The position numbers and the translations under genes were made by a program. The notes beneath the pieces were generated by a model. That model was not told the origin of the DNA. It made no database searches and saw only the letters and a program-made list of their open reading frames with translations. Shown piece by piece: positions 48,550 to 60,063 of a DNA stretch of 64,000 nt. How positions within the stretch are numbered: the stretch's first letter is position 1; each line of letters begins with the position of its first letter. This DNA is from Ignelater luminosus (lineage: Eukaryota > Arthropoda > Insecta > Coleoptera > Elateridae). The DNA is taken from contig VTPC01007442.1 in NCBI GenBank assembly GCA_011009095.1, positions 1 through 64,000 on the forward strand, written 5' to 3'.

Positions 48550-48760
48550 CTTGCACAATATTACTTGAGATTTGGAATTTTTTTGATTATATTACTTATC
48601 TGTTCTGCACAGACAACAAATTGTGTCAGTTTGACAATTTAAAAATCATGAGTGTGAAGTGTGACTTTCTGTCAAACTGACACTCTTTGTTACTGTGCAT
48701 CATGCATTCATGATATAATCGACAATTCCAGATCTCTTGTGATATTATTACAGACAATCT
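48550..48760. repeat. Fold-back repeat with GTGTCAGTTTGACA inner arms
   Basis: Inner arms at 48623-48636 and 48670-48683 match perfectly. Outside them similarity continues imperfectly for about 70-80 bp (for example AATATTACTTGAGATTTGGAA against its counterpart near 48720-48750). The overall shape is a long hairpin with a 33-nt loop, as in a MITE. The true outer ends may reach 48.4 and 48.9 kb. Confidence 0.55.
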
Positions 48761-51700
48761 TCATTAACATAGATTGGTGCATACAATTATTTGAGCCAAT
48801 GAGAAAATTAAAAATTTTATTAATTAACCAATGAGGTTTGTATAACACTATTGTATATCCCAACTCAATGATGACTTCCCTAGTTTTCGTAACAGACATG
48901 TTGATTTGACAGGCCATCACAGTTTACATTTTATGTATTAATCCTTCCTAATATAATTAGAGTAATACATTTGAATAAATTTGCAAGGTCTTCTTACTCA
49001 GACTGGTCTGTCTATTATAATAACATGCCATTAGTGTCTATTCTTGTTCATGATATTGTGCTAGGCACCATTTGTCATGCACACCTTTTAATCAATTTCC
49101 AAAATAATGAAATTCTGGATTAACAATAGTTTGTAAAAATTCTATTTAGTGCCTTATTGTAGTCTAAAACAAATAACCAAGTAAATTGTCTTTCAATACT
49201 CTACATTTCTTATTAAATCTTAAATTAAAAACTAACATAAATTATACACTACCCAATATATTTTAAACCACCTGTAACTATTCTATTATTTTTTTGACCC
49301 TTCAATCCTTCACACTTTTTTTCCAGATAACATCTGATCGTATTGAATTTAGCATGAAGACAGTGTAAAATGCACTCCACATGATATGTGCCAAATTATC
49401 CTTGAAACATTCCGTATTTGAACTGTCAATTCCCTCTCTACCCTTTCAGAACGGCTTCTGATAAAGTAGGTGAAACCTGACACTAAAGTTGAATGTAGTA
49501 TAAAAGATTAGTAAGTAGAGATGATGCACTTAGTATTTGTTTTTCTACTTCATTTTGAACATATCAACTGACATCGTTGAAAATTCTATTTTCATGGTAG
49601 GTAAACATTTGGATCTTGATAACTTTTCTCTTATGGTATCAATCAGATTCTAATGATTGCTGTTTAATTTTTAAAAAAAAAGTTTGAGAATTTCATTGAT
49701 GTAAGTATAACAAGGGAAGGGTAGTGCAATCAAACATTGAACAACTTTTCTTCAAATGCTAGGAGGGGCTCCTCAATTAGATAAACCGAGTCAATCAATA
49801 TAAAATATGAAAATGATTTTAAGGCTATGATAGATGGTGAGATGATTTTACAGAGCTCTTTCTAAATATGATAGTACTGTAGGAATCAAGCATCAAATTG
49901 AAAGGAGTTTGTATATATTTTTCACGCCTGGTACATGGATAAAGATTTGAATGAATCAGTTTTTAAGACACTTTCAATTTCATAATCTTACATAATTAGG
50001 TCATGATCGATCAACATGTTAACTAAATTAAACATTGAACAACTAATAATTGAGTGCCCTAAGCAATCACAGATTCATTAAGTTTTAAATATCAATGTCT
50101 ATAATGCCATTGCACATTAGATGGTAACATACTGCTAAGTTGTAATGAAAACGACTTCAAAATAAAATTATTGCTCTTACCACAGCTTCTATATATTTCT
50201 AACAAATACTCAATCCTAGAATAGCCAAGAGTTCAATCTCTATTCGTTACACTAATATTATGTATTGAAAACAGTCAGGAAGTGTAGGTAAAGCTTCTGT
50301 TTTAGTATTCATATGAAATATTGTAGTTTTTAAAAGATGTAAATGTTGATCTACATATTGTACGATAAAAAACATTTTTCTTTTTAACTAAAATCTTTTT
50401 TGAGGTTATATTTTTAACTATTAGCTGAACTTAATACAGAAATAAATAATTTCCATAATCTACGACTTAAGAAAACTAAAATAGGGCATCATATTCATAT
50501 GATGAAAATTAATGATAAATTCAACTGATTGCCCACAATTTCTTGCGTTGTACACTTGATTGATGCAGCAAAGTTGTTTCAAGATCTCAAAAAACACATT
50601 AAGTGACGTTTTCACTTTATACTTACAAATTGATGGAGGTGTATACCACTAACGTAGAGCACCCACCAAAAGTTACTATAAAAACCGAAAAAAAATTGAA
50701 ATAATTATCATCAATCAAACAATAATAAAATATAAAAAATAATCAAATAATCAATGATGAACTCATTTTGTTAACAGCAATGGCATCATAGACATTATTG
50801 TGCTTAAACATTGCAGTGACTATCACTATTTCTTTATAAATTGTTTCGTTCGATCTTATCAAGTTGAAGAAAATACTTGATAGCAATAAATAAAAAGAAC
50901 AAGATAAAATAATTAGACATTCAATACATTCATAATACCATTAAACACAAAACTGTTTTTATTGGGGTTTCATATTAGTAAGCTGTATTAACACATAAAA
51001 ATTATAAATCAATACAGGTACAATTAGCTAGTCAATTGTAAGGTAAAGCATGAGCACAAACTGTTTAAAATTGCATACTCTTAAGGTAATAGAGAAAGAA
51101 TTAATTGATAAGGAGAAATGTGAGAATTAAGAGATTCATTGTTTCAAATTCATGGTTAGATATGATAGATGAATATTGATTATGAGATTATGATAATAAT
51201 AATAATAATACAAATGCTAACGATACTAGTAGTGATTAATAGTTTAACTAAGGGAAGGGCAACAGAAAAATAATTATTTTCCAGATATAGTATCAATAAT
51301 GCAATTGCCACTACTTGTAATTTACTTTCAACAAATATTGCAGGTCTTTTATAATTTTTTTAATATTGAACAAAACAATCAAATCTAATTTTGAATTAAA
51401 AAAAATATTCCTTAAATAGCTAATAAATTTTTTCCTTGTTGTCCAATGTAGTACCATTACTAAACAATAAATTATTTCTAAAACTAACAAACAGTAAGAA
51501 CATTCAATCTCTTAACAGAGTTTAAAATCACAAAACTGTAATTAACATTCTAACTAATAAAGTAAACATGCAAACAGTGTAGATGTAGGCATTTAATGAC
51601 TTATAAAGTGTGAATTTTATTTTGTTGAACTTCCTAAATATCCAGATCCATCCCAACTTTTAAGTGCGGGCGATCAATGATTCAGACTTGAATTATTGGG

Positions 51701-52445
51701 TCTTATAGAAGAAACTCATAAAACTTTGTGAGAATGAATAAATAGCTCAATATTCCTCTAATCTAGAAAAACATTGAGCATGCACTTATGAATGTTATTT
51801 AAATCTGTTCTAAAAAAAATCAATTGATAAAATTTTTAAAAAAGTAAATTCAGAATGAATTTCTTACCATGGATACATGCAATAAACAATGAAACATTGC
51901 GATGAAATTTACTTTGGCAGGACATGATTTAAATAACCCAACAAATCAACAAATTAAAATATTAAGCTCAAATTATAACCAATTATAACTAATATTAAAA
52001 GTTGGTATCTGTAGTTTTTTCTTTTATGCTAAATATTGCAACAACCATCACAAGATGGTACTTTACAATATTTTCTTACATGTTACATTTAAATCTTTTG
52101 AAGATTAAAACTGTTACCTATTTTATTATGGAAGCAGTAATTTCTTTATATAGCATGTACTATTGTGCTAATGTGTAATTTCTTTTTTTTTTTTTGGTAA
52201 TTCCATTTATCTAATTTTATAAGAGCAACATTCCACATTACTATTTGTTTTGGTTTGATATAAGCACGGCAGGCTTATCTATCCTTGTGTATCCTACTAC
52301 TGTTAATGTCATGAAAAAATAAAAGAAAATGATTGACGTCTGTTCATTCTAACACTAACACATAATTGCTAAAAAAGAAAAAAATTTTTCTTTTTATCGC
52401 GTTCTCATGTGAACTTAAATGTAAAATTTATATCTAATATAGTGT
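48761..52445. other. No gene seen
   Basis: AT-rich intergenic sequence on the 3' side of RNASEH2B. A short AAT microsatellite lies near 51190. No coding exon was recognised. Confidence 0.55.
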
Positions 52446-53616
52446 TCAGGTCTTTTTGAAAAATGATGTTATACTTTTACTTCCAGATGCAGCTTTAGAC
52501 CGTGATTTTTCTTTGGAAGTCTGTATGGGTTGTTTAATGGCTTTTATGTCTGGTTTACTTAAATCTAAAACGTTACTAGATGAATTTCCTTTTTCATCTT
52601 CAATTTTTAACTTTTTTGATTCAGATTGCATATTACTAGTACTTTTTCGTTTAAGACTAATATTTGCATCTTCAGGCAAGTTTAAATATTTAAGAAGTTT
52701 CTGACTAAGATCGTCCATTAAATACTCAGAAACAATACCATGTGCATATCTTAAATATGATTCATTATCTGTTGCATCCTCTTTTGCTGATTTGACAAAT
52801 GTGGCTGATGCAGCACCGCTAGTAACATGGATATTCTTTTGTTTCAAAATATCTGCTACTCTTTCTGTTTTCTTTTGTAACCAAACAAGTGTTTTCTCTT
52901 CATTATATTTAAATGCATTTAATTCTTCATCTCCCTACAACATGAACACTTTATTAACTGTGTTATCTTTAATAATAAATTTGTACTTTTCTATCTGCGA
53001 CCATATTCAAATATTTTAAACCGCTACACTTTAATAATCTCTCCGTTTGTGGAAATTCTTCATCCCTCAGTAGCTGATCCAATGGAATCGCCTGTGTAGC
53101 ACAGTATTTTCTTAAATATGGTAAAACTGTAACAAAATCATTACTTATATTTAAATCACAAGTTTCATCCTTTATCGTTACCTAGAAATATAGGATCTAT
53201 TGGTGTTGACAAATGCATTTTGCCATCGCTTTTTACACTTTCTTCTACAAACCATGATCGTTTACCTTCATTGAATGTTAAAATTTCCTGTACAGAATTA
53301 TTTGCAGACGAAAATAAAAAAATAGCTGATTCTCCAGTATTAGGATGTCTTAATGTGACTATATCCGGTGTGCCTGCCCCTGTATACTGCTCTGATAGTT
53401 CTAATGCCTCACCTTTAAAATGCAAAATAAGTTTAATTCATGAACTTATACTATAGAAAATAGATGATTGATGTAAACATTCTCCATGCAAATTTCACAA
53501 GCTGTACAAAAGAAAAAAACTATATCCCTGCCTTTTAAAATGAAAACCCAGGAATTTGTAGGTTGCTGTATATTTGTTTTGATGCATTTCTTTGGCTCTG
53601 CTTTAACTCGGGGCAT
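52446..53616 (-). CDS. RNASEH2B: Ribonuclease H2 subunit B
   Basis: Four exons on the minus strand: 53616-53532, 53412-53182, 53126-52987 and 52934-52446, totalling 314 residues (human 312). Exon 1 ends SWVFILK, matching the WVFI that opens the triple-barrel domain. It continues in exon 2 as GEALELSE, DIVTLRHPNTGESAIFLFSS, RSWFVEESV and STPIDPIFL. Exon 3 encodes LPYLRKYC and the helical region, and exon 4 a charged tail. The last residues (304-314) read SKSITSFFKKT, a PCNA-binding PIP-like motif in the same place as in the vertebrate protein, with Ser instead of the leading Gln. The subunit scaffolds RNase H2, which removes ribonucleotides from DNA. The first intron appears to use a GC donor (AAAG|GCAGGG); a GT alternative 18 nt downstream would insert six residues (seven codons downstream, junction residue changed). 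Confidence 0.92.
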
Positions 53617-53989
53617 TCTTAATTATTACTACAATAAAAATGTTTATATTTATATGCTATATAAAAGCATCACAGACGCCCGGTTTGTTTAGCACTAATA
53701 ACAGAAAATGCAATTTGCATAAATAGTAAGGTTGGTAAACATCGTAAACAGTGTTGTCAATTCATAATGCAATCGACCAATAAAAAAAATGATAAGCAGT
53801 ACCCCTACCTGTTCGCCACAATACACTATTGGTCAACTTGCATTATTACGCATGTGCACCAATCAAAATTGACACAGGCGCGTCAGTGTCGGCATAATTA
53901 GAAAAATAAAACGAATAATAAAAATTTGAGTTTGCATAAAATAACTTTTGGCGGGTAATAGTATCGAAACATATTTTTAATAAGAGATA
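53617..53989. promoter_or_regulatory. Bidirectional promoter of RNASEH2B and RFC4
   Basis: 373 bp between the two ATGs. CCAAT boxes lie at 53777-53781, 53828-53832 (reverse) and 53859-53863. GGCGCGTC near 53878 and the E2F-like site at 53946 are the other GC-rich points. No TATA box is evident. Confidence 0.6.
53946..53955 (+). promoter_or_regulatory. E2F-like site 35 bp before the RFC4 start codon
   Basis: TTTTGGCGGG matches the E2F consensus (TTTSSCGC on either strand, TTTGGCGGGAAA form). E2F control of RFC subunits is established in animals, so the site is likely to matter. It could also serve RNASEH2B on the other strand. Confidence 0.6.
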
Positions 53990-55415
53990 ATGGAATCGTT
54001 TTTGAAGTCGGGGAAGTTAGGAGGCCCTAGTAGTGAAAAAAGTACTCCATCAACTTTGAAATCAAACAAAAAGATTAGTCGTCCCGTACCCTGGGTGGAA
54101 AAATAGTGAGATATAACCTTAAATATGTATGCAAGTATTATTTTTATTTGAGTAATAAAATTTTAGTCGGCCCCGTAACGTAAATGATGTAGTAGAACAA
54201 AATGAAGCAGTAGCAGTTTTACAACAGTGTATAGCTGGAGCTGACTTACCAAATCTATTATTTTACGGTCCTCCTGGTACTGGTAAAACTAGTACGATAT
54301 TAGCAGCAGCCAGACAGTTATTTGGTGATATGTACAAGAATCGAATCCTAGAGTTAAATGCATCCGATGAACGTGGTATACAAGTAATTAGAGACAAAGT
54401 TAAAACTTTTGCTCAACTAACAGCTAGTGGTGTAAGACCTGAGTAAGTTAAGAGAACAGTTTGTGAATAATTTCATAGAAATACCGTTATTGTAGTGGTA
54501 AACCATGCCCAGCTTTTAAAATCATCATACTTGATGAGGCAGATTCGATGACTAATGCAGCACAAGCTGCTTTAAGAAGAACGATGGAGAAAGAATCAAA
54601 AACAACACGCTTTTGTTTAATTTGTAATTATGTATCACGTATTATTGGACCTCTTACTTCAAGATGTACAAAGTTTCAATTTAAACCCCTTGATGAATCA
54701 ATGATTTTTGAACGGTATACTCTTACGCAACATTGAATTATTTTAATTACTATAGTAATTGTTTAACAGATTACGATATATTTGTAATGAAGAAGGAGTA
54801 AAGTGTGAAGATGATGTTTTAAAGGTGTTAGTCAGCACAAGTGGGGGAGATATGAGACGTGCTATTACTTGTTTACAGAGCTGTTCACGCCTTAAAGGTT
54901 CTGAAACGTCAATTAGTATGGAAGATGTCTATGAAATAACTGGTGTAAGTATTTATTATTGAATTGTTTAATAATTCTTCGTTTCCACAATTTTTAATGT
55001 AATTTTGTAGGTTGTACCAGAACGTTGGATAAACAACTACTTAAGTGTGTGCAAGGAAAATAATTATAACAAATTGGAAACTTTTATAGATGATTTTATT
55101 CTAGAAGCATACTCGGCTTTGCAGGTAAATGTCCTGAAAGGTATTAGAATGTAGTGCTTTGTAATTAACAAGTTTTTATAGATATTGGAGCAAGTTAATC
55201 ATCAGTTAATTAATTCGAATGAACTTAACAATAAACAGAAAGCAATTATTGGGGAAAAGTTAGGGGTATGAAATTTTATTATAAAAACTTTATTTCTTAT
55301 TGAAATGGAATTAACTTTACAGGTGGTTAGCTATCGATTGCAAGATGGAGGTTCTGAATACATACAACTGTTGGATTTAGGATGTAGTATTATGCAGGCA
55401 TATGCATTAAAATAG
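53990..55415 (+). CDS. RFC4: Replication factor C subunit 4
   Basis: Seven exons: 53990-54105, 54167-54442, 54496-54714, 54770-54944, 55011-55124, 55182-55265 and 55323-55415, giving 358 residues (human RFC4 363). The N-terminus MESFLKSG resembles that of human RFC4. Walker A is GPPGTGKT at 73-80, [12 protein letters not shown] follows at 101-112, Walker B is ILDEAD at about 142-147, and the SRC arginine-finger motif is at 186-188 (PLTSRCTKF). RFC is the AAA+ clamp loader that opens PCNA and places it on primed DNA; this subunit is also part of alternative clamp loaders. It corresponds to vertebrate RFC4, not to the fly gene that carries the name RfC4. AATAAA at 55465-55470 is the likely poly(A) signal. 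Confidence 0.96.
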
Positions 55416-55464
55416 TTTTTTAATTATTGTATTCCTAAAATATTTTTTTAAAACTTAATTTTTT

Positions 55465-55470
55465 AATAAA
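55465..55470 (+). terminator. RFC4 poly(A) signal
   Basis: AATAAA 50 nt after the RFC4 stop codon. Confidence 0.65.
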
Positions 55471-55505
55471 AAAAATACACAAAGTGAAATTTAAGTTTTA
55501 TTAAA

Positions 55506-55554
55506 GCATGATTAATGATTTCTACTTCATTAGAAAAATAGAAATTAATCATGC
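55506..55554. repeat. Hairpin 1 downstream of RFC4
   Basis: GCATGATTAAT..TTTCTA at 55506-55524 pairs with TAGAAATTAATCATGC at 55539-55554, leaving a three-base bulge and a 14-nt loop. It lies a few bases from hairpin 2. Confidence 0.7.
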
Positions 55555-55559
55555 ATCCT

Positions 55560-55631
55560 TAGTGTGCCTTGATATTGTTTTATTAAATGTTAAAAAAATG
55601 ACATTTAATAAAACAATATCAAGGCACACTA
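55560..55631. repeat. Hairpin 2: perfect 31-bp stem, 10-nt loop
   Basis: The arms 55560-55590 and 55601-55631 are exact reverse complements over 31 bp (start TAGTGTGCCTTGATATTG), separated by TAAAAAAATG. No mismatch or bulge is present. It lies in the 1.07-kb gap between the convergent RFC4 and MED12 genes, just past the RFC4 poly(A) signal. It may be a tiny MITE, a recent inverted duplication, or a hairpin-RNA source. Confidence 0.9.
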
Positions 55632-56072
55632 GCATACCTGAATGCAAATCCACAGATACAGGAAATCTGTTACTTTAGTTGTAATTAAAAAAATAAACAA
55701 CATTTTCAAGTATCTATCTATAAAGGGGGTCTGGAAAATAATGGGACAAGTTTAAGGGTGTATTACTGGGGTCAAAAATAGGTCGATTGAGTGCAACTTG
55801 TAATAAACAAAATTGCTTCTTTAAGAAGTTGCACACCTTTATAGTTTGTAGAAAGCAAGTAGAAAGGTTTTAGATTAAGAAAAAGAAGCCAACATTACTA
55901 TGAAAAATTGACTACATTCTACCATTTTGTCTTCAGAACCTATTACTGGTAGATCTGAATTACTACTGTGATATCATTTTAAACTTAATGTAAAAAGATT
56001 GTCTTCTTCAATTGCCTAGTTTTCTTATTAATTGTTTATTTGCTGCAAAATATCAAGAAAAGTTTAACTCCA

Positions 56073-56217
56073 GTCATAGGCACTGACTACATGGCTTGAG
56101 CACCCACGAGTAGTGGCGAAAGATTCAAGTAGACACTAAGTATACTATAAAGTAATAATCTTATATTTAAAAAATATTGAGCACCCACAGAAATTTTATA
56201 AAGTCAGCGCCTATGAC
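56073..56217. repeat. 145-bp element with inverted ends and duplicated internal block
   Basis: GTCATAGGCACTGACT at 56073-56088 is matched by the inverted copy AGTCAGCGCCTATGAC at 56202-56217 (one difference). Between them GAGCACCCAC occurs twice in direct orientation (56098-56107 and 56179-56188). Probably a short nonautonomous element, downstream of MED12. Confidence 0.55.
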
Positions 56218-56448
56218 TTCAGTACATATATTTTGTGAGACAGCTGGTATCCGAGTGCGCCTAATGATCAAACAGTGGATCCCCCTGGTGGAGTCTTTGA
56301 CCAGTAATAAAACAGTAGGCTTGAGTGTTGCAAATGTCGGATGCATAATGCGACTGGCTCAATACTTAGTACTTATGGGGATTCATTTTCTACTAATAAC
56401 ATAACACAATGGATCTAATAAATGAAAAGCTCTAGATTTAATTTAATA

Positions 56449-56454
56449 TTTATT
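56449..56454 (-). terminator. MED12 poly(A) signal
   Basis: Minus-strand AATAAA (TTTATT on +) 32 nt past the MED12 stop codon. Confidence 0.6.
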
Positions 56455-56485
56455 GTAATAACATAAATTACTTTAATGATACATA

Positions 56486-56627
56486 TTAACCCATATTGTA
56501 TGGAGGAGGTTGATGCTGATATGGATTAGTGTTCATTTGACGCTGCAATTGTGCAACAAGTGCAGGGGACGGTTGTGTTCCAAGGGTGGCACCTTGTTGT
56601 TGTTGTTGTTGTTGTTGCTGTTGTTGT

Positions 56628-56659
<32 letters not shown>

Positions 56660-59541
56660 TTGCTGCTGTAGAGCTAACATTTGCTGCCTCATGCGTTGTT
56701 GCTGTTGTTGGAATTGAGCTTGTTGTGCTCCTTGCATTCCTTGCCCACCAGCTCGAGAATAAGGAGGTGCAGGACCACCTTGCCCTCCCATTGCGTTCAT
56801 AGTATTCATATTAGTATTCATTGTTACATTAGGAACCTGTTGCATATACTGTGGTCTAGCAGAATGTTGTGCCATACCTCTATAATCTGGTTGTGGAGGT
56901 CTAGGTTGGCCGAAACCTTGCTGTTGACCTGCAAACATGTTACCTTGTGCTCCTTGCATCATTTGCTGATTACTTTGCATGCTTCCTTGCATCATGCCAC
57001 CTGGATTACCACTGTAATTACTGTACTGTTGGCCCATACCACTTTGCATATTTCCATATTGTTGCTGAAACATTCCCTAGACATGTTTTTGTTAATGAAA
57101 CTTTTCTTATTGATTTGTTTAAAGTAAACTTACTTGATTAGATTGCATAGCAGCAGGGTGTTGGTGACGCATAGGTTGTCGTGGGAACTGCCTTTGCATT
57201 GGTGCATAATTTGTAGCTTGTGGTGCAGGTGGCCCAGGATTTTGTGTTGCTGGCCCCATAAATTGGTTTAATGGTTGACGTTGTTTTAACATCATCGAGA
57301 GAGCTTGTTTGGAAGGATTAATTTGTTGCGGTCTTTCAAAGCGATTCACTACAAATTAAAAGCAGTTGTAAATAGAGTGATACAATAATAAAATTATTAT
57401 GCATACTATTTGTCATTTGTTGTGGATAGTATCCTTGAGGCTGCTGCTGCTGTTGTTGCTGTTGCTGTTGTTGATTATACCACTGCTGCTGACTTGGTGT
57501 AGCACCAAATTGTTGATTTTGTTGCATTGCACCAGCTGCTTGACCATATGAGGCCATGTGAGGTACCTGTGGTGATGGTCCTTGTACTCCCTGCATAGCA
57601 ATACCAGGTTGTGTTTGAGCAAGAGGAGATTGACCCATTCCCATTGTTCCTCCAGGAATTTGACCTGATGCAGATTTAGCTTTTCTTGGTCTTCGTTGGC
57701 CTTTTCCACGTCCTTTATTTAAAGCGGCACTACGTGGACTTTGATCCACTGATGATGGAGTATCAACCTATTGAAAATACCAGATAGTGTTAGTACAATA
57801 AGCTTGTTATATTTAATAAGACCTTACAGGTTTATCAGGTAATGGTTCAAGATCTTCAGGTGGCAATGGTGGAGGATCTAGATAATGTGAAGTTGGACGC
57901 TGCAAGTTGTGGGTATGATATCTAAGTAACCGATGAGATTCTTCACATGCAAGTGGTCTTCTTTCCAAACGAACAGCTCCAAACCATGCCCAAGATAAAG
58001 GTGCCGGATTTTTCATGCCCTCAAGTAAATCCCAGCTGCTAACCCGTTGGCGATCAGTCACCTAAAAACACAAAGATATTTAATATTCATTTATCTTTAC
58101 ATGAGGATAAATCTACCTGTAACCCATGCTTTTTATCAATACTGTCAAAACTGATTTTATTTCCTTTACTGTCTGTAAGGCATCCTATTGGTTCAACAGC
58201 TATGACTTCTGTAACAAGTCTAGGTAAAGGTAAAAGTTGTCGTATATGTTGTAACGAAGCATTTTGCTTTTCTCCTACTTCTTTTTTCAATTTCTTCATT
58301 AAATTTTGATACATCTTTCTGCCTTCATCCTGTATATTTAACATATTTAATAGAAGAATTAAGAGAATAATTTAAGTGTAACATACTTGGCTGTCTGATG
58401 CTAATGCTGAATGAACAAGTGTAGCAAGCATGTCTATAACAGTAGTGAAAAGATCACTGTGAGTATGAAGATCAATTAAACTATGTGTAACTAATTGAAC
58501 TAACAGCAAACACCAGTCGGTCAAAGCTGCTGTACTTCTTTGAATAGCTTCAAAGACTCCTCCTACTAAAGAAAACCTTAATTGTAAACCATCCAATGTA
58601 CGTTCATTACTACAGATATCCATAAGATTTCCTTCTCTAGCTGATGACACTAGCTGAAAAGAATTTTAATAACTCTTCATTTCTTTTCAAAATAGAGTAA
58701 TCTTCTACCTGTGATAATTGTGAATGTAAGGAAGATAATAACCCTTCCCTCTGACCTTCTTCTTGACCTTTAAGACATGTAAGAACTAAACTAAGGAATG
58801 GTTGATGACTAAATAGGCTCTGACTTTCAGTATTTCCACGTTGTTTGCTTTTTTGCTCACGACACCATCCTCCACTTTCTAATACCTGTGCTGCCACTTT
58901 CAAGACCCTTCCCTGAACAGCGCTTGGTAATTTAGATACCAGTGGAGCTACTAACCAAATCGAACCCTGTTGCTTGTTTCTAATATCAGCCCTAAAAAAA
59001 TGTAAAACATATTAATAATTCAAAAACCCTTGTTAATGTTAAGAAATCTACTTTTTCTCTTCATTATGGGAACCTGAAGGACTGCTTAGTTGAAATACAT
59101 CAATAGCAGATTTGGCAACATTGTCTAGCCATGTATTTAACTCAGGAGTGTTTGTATTAAATTGTTTAAACATCAATTGAAGATCCAACCAAGACATTCT
59201 CAATGTCCACTGTTCAAGATTCTGTAAAACATTAATTTTTAAATAGAATTCCACATTATTAAGAAAATATCTGTATTACTTCTAAAATTCTACCAATCAT
59301 ACTCTTCTGATCCAGTTCATCTATTGCAGCACTAACATCTGGATAACATATCATATGTAATAATCTTTGTGCTTGTGAAGCTGAAAGAAGTGGATCTAGC
59401 AAATTGTCATGATGGCAAAGTTCTTCAGGATGACATAGACAACGTTCTAAAACCCACTGTTGTGAACATATTTCTCGCAGAACATGGCAAGCAAATGCAG
59501 ATAAAGATGCTGTACTTTCACCATTTCCAGTACTGGCTTGT
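56486..59541 (-). CDS. MED12: Mediator complex subunit 12 (kohtalo), C-terminal third, partial
   Basis: Nine 3'-terminal exons on the minus strand: 59541-59280, 59221-59052, 58991-58709, 58653-58387, 58329-58117, 58061-57828, 57767-57407, 57348-57134 and 57076-56486, all in frame, about 865 residues. Landmarks shared with animal MED12 are IWLVAPLVSKLPSAVQGRVLK, SLFSHQPFLSLVLTCLKGQ, LRFSLVGGVFEAIQRST, RQLLPLPRLVTEVIAVEP, PLSWAWFGAVRLERR and LPPEDLEPLPDKP. A Lys/Arg-rich linker and the PQ-rich tail with polyglutamine follow, ending ALVAQLQRQ...NMG. MED12 is part of the CDK8 kinase module that restrains and tunes Mediator; the tail is where beta-catenin-type partners bind in other animals. Upstream exons lie beyond the window; the last visible acceptor (59542-59543) is followed by at least 4.4 kb of intron. 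Confidence 0.95.
56594..56668 (-). repeat. CAG/CAA repeat encoding about 25 glutamines in MED12
   Basis: 25 consecutive Gln codons, mixed CAG and CAA, near the MED12 C-terminus. A second, shorter Gln run lies at about 57441-57474. Antisense frames over this stretch (Val/Ala/Leu-rich) are artefacts. Confidence 0.9.
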
Positions 59542-60016
59542 CTGTAAAGAGAAATTGCAAAATTAATCAAAATAAAAGTTTTCCAAAAAGTTATTGAAAA
59601 ATAAAAATCAAATAACAAAAGCACTTTCCCAAAACAGCACTTTACAAGACTATAACGGCACATAAAGTACGTAAAAGTATTATTTACAAATGAATGAATT
59701 TAATATACACAGGGTTATTGTTATGCACAGAAATATTTTGTGTAAGAATTTTCAATATTATTTAGATTTCTATTTTCTTAAATCATATAATTAATTTTCC
59801 ATTTTTTATTCTGCATCAATGAAAAACAAAGAAATTAATTTCTATAGTTAATTTTCACTTTTTTGTCAACTTGTAGTCAGAAATCAAAGTAGTGACTCGT
59901 ACTAAAAATTAATTTTTTATTTAATGGGCATTGTAAGAATTATTCTTCTTTTGCCAATAATGAAATTATTAGTCTCTTCCAATTGTGCTTCATTGCTTAT
60001 GTCATATTGTTATTAA

Positions 60017-60041
<25 letters not shown>
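60017..60041. repeat. (AT)n microsatellite
   Basis: About 25 bp of uninterrupted AT dinucleotides, 23 bp before the fold-back repeat that follows. Confidence 0.9.
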
Positions 60042-60047
<6 letters not shown>

Positions 60048-60063
60048 AACATGAAAATCATTG

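Noticed and set aside
55560..55631. Classical microRNA precursor
   Set aside because: The stem is perfect with no bulges and the loop is unusually short. It matches no insect microRNA I can recall. Kept only as an unexplained hairpin.
56551..57127. Val/Ala/Leu-rich plus-strand frames
   Set aside because: Antisense translation of the MED12 glutamine-rich exon.
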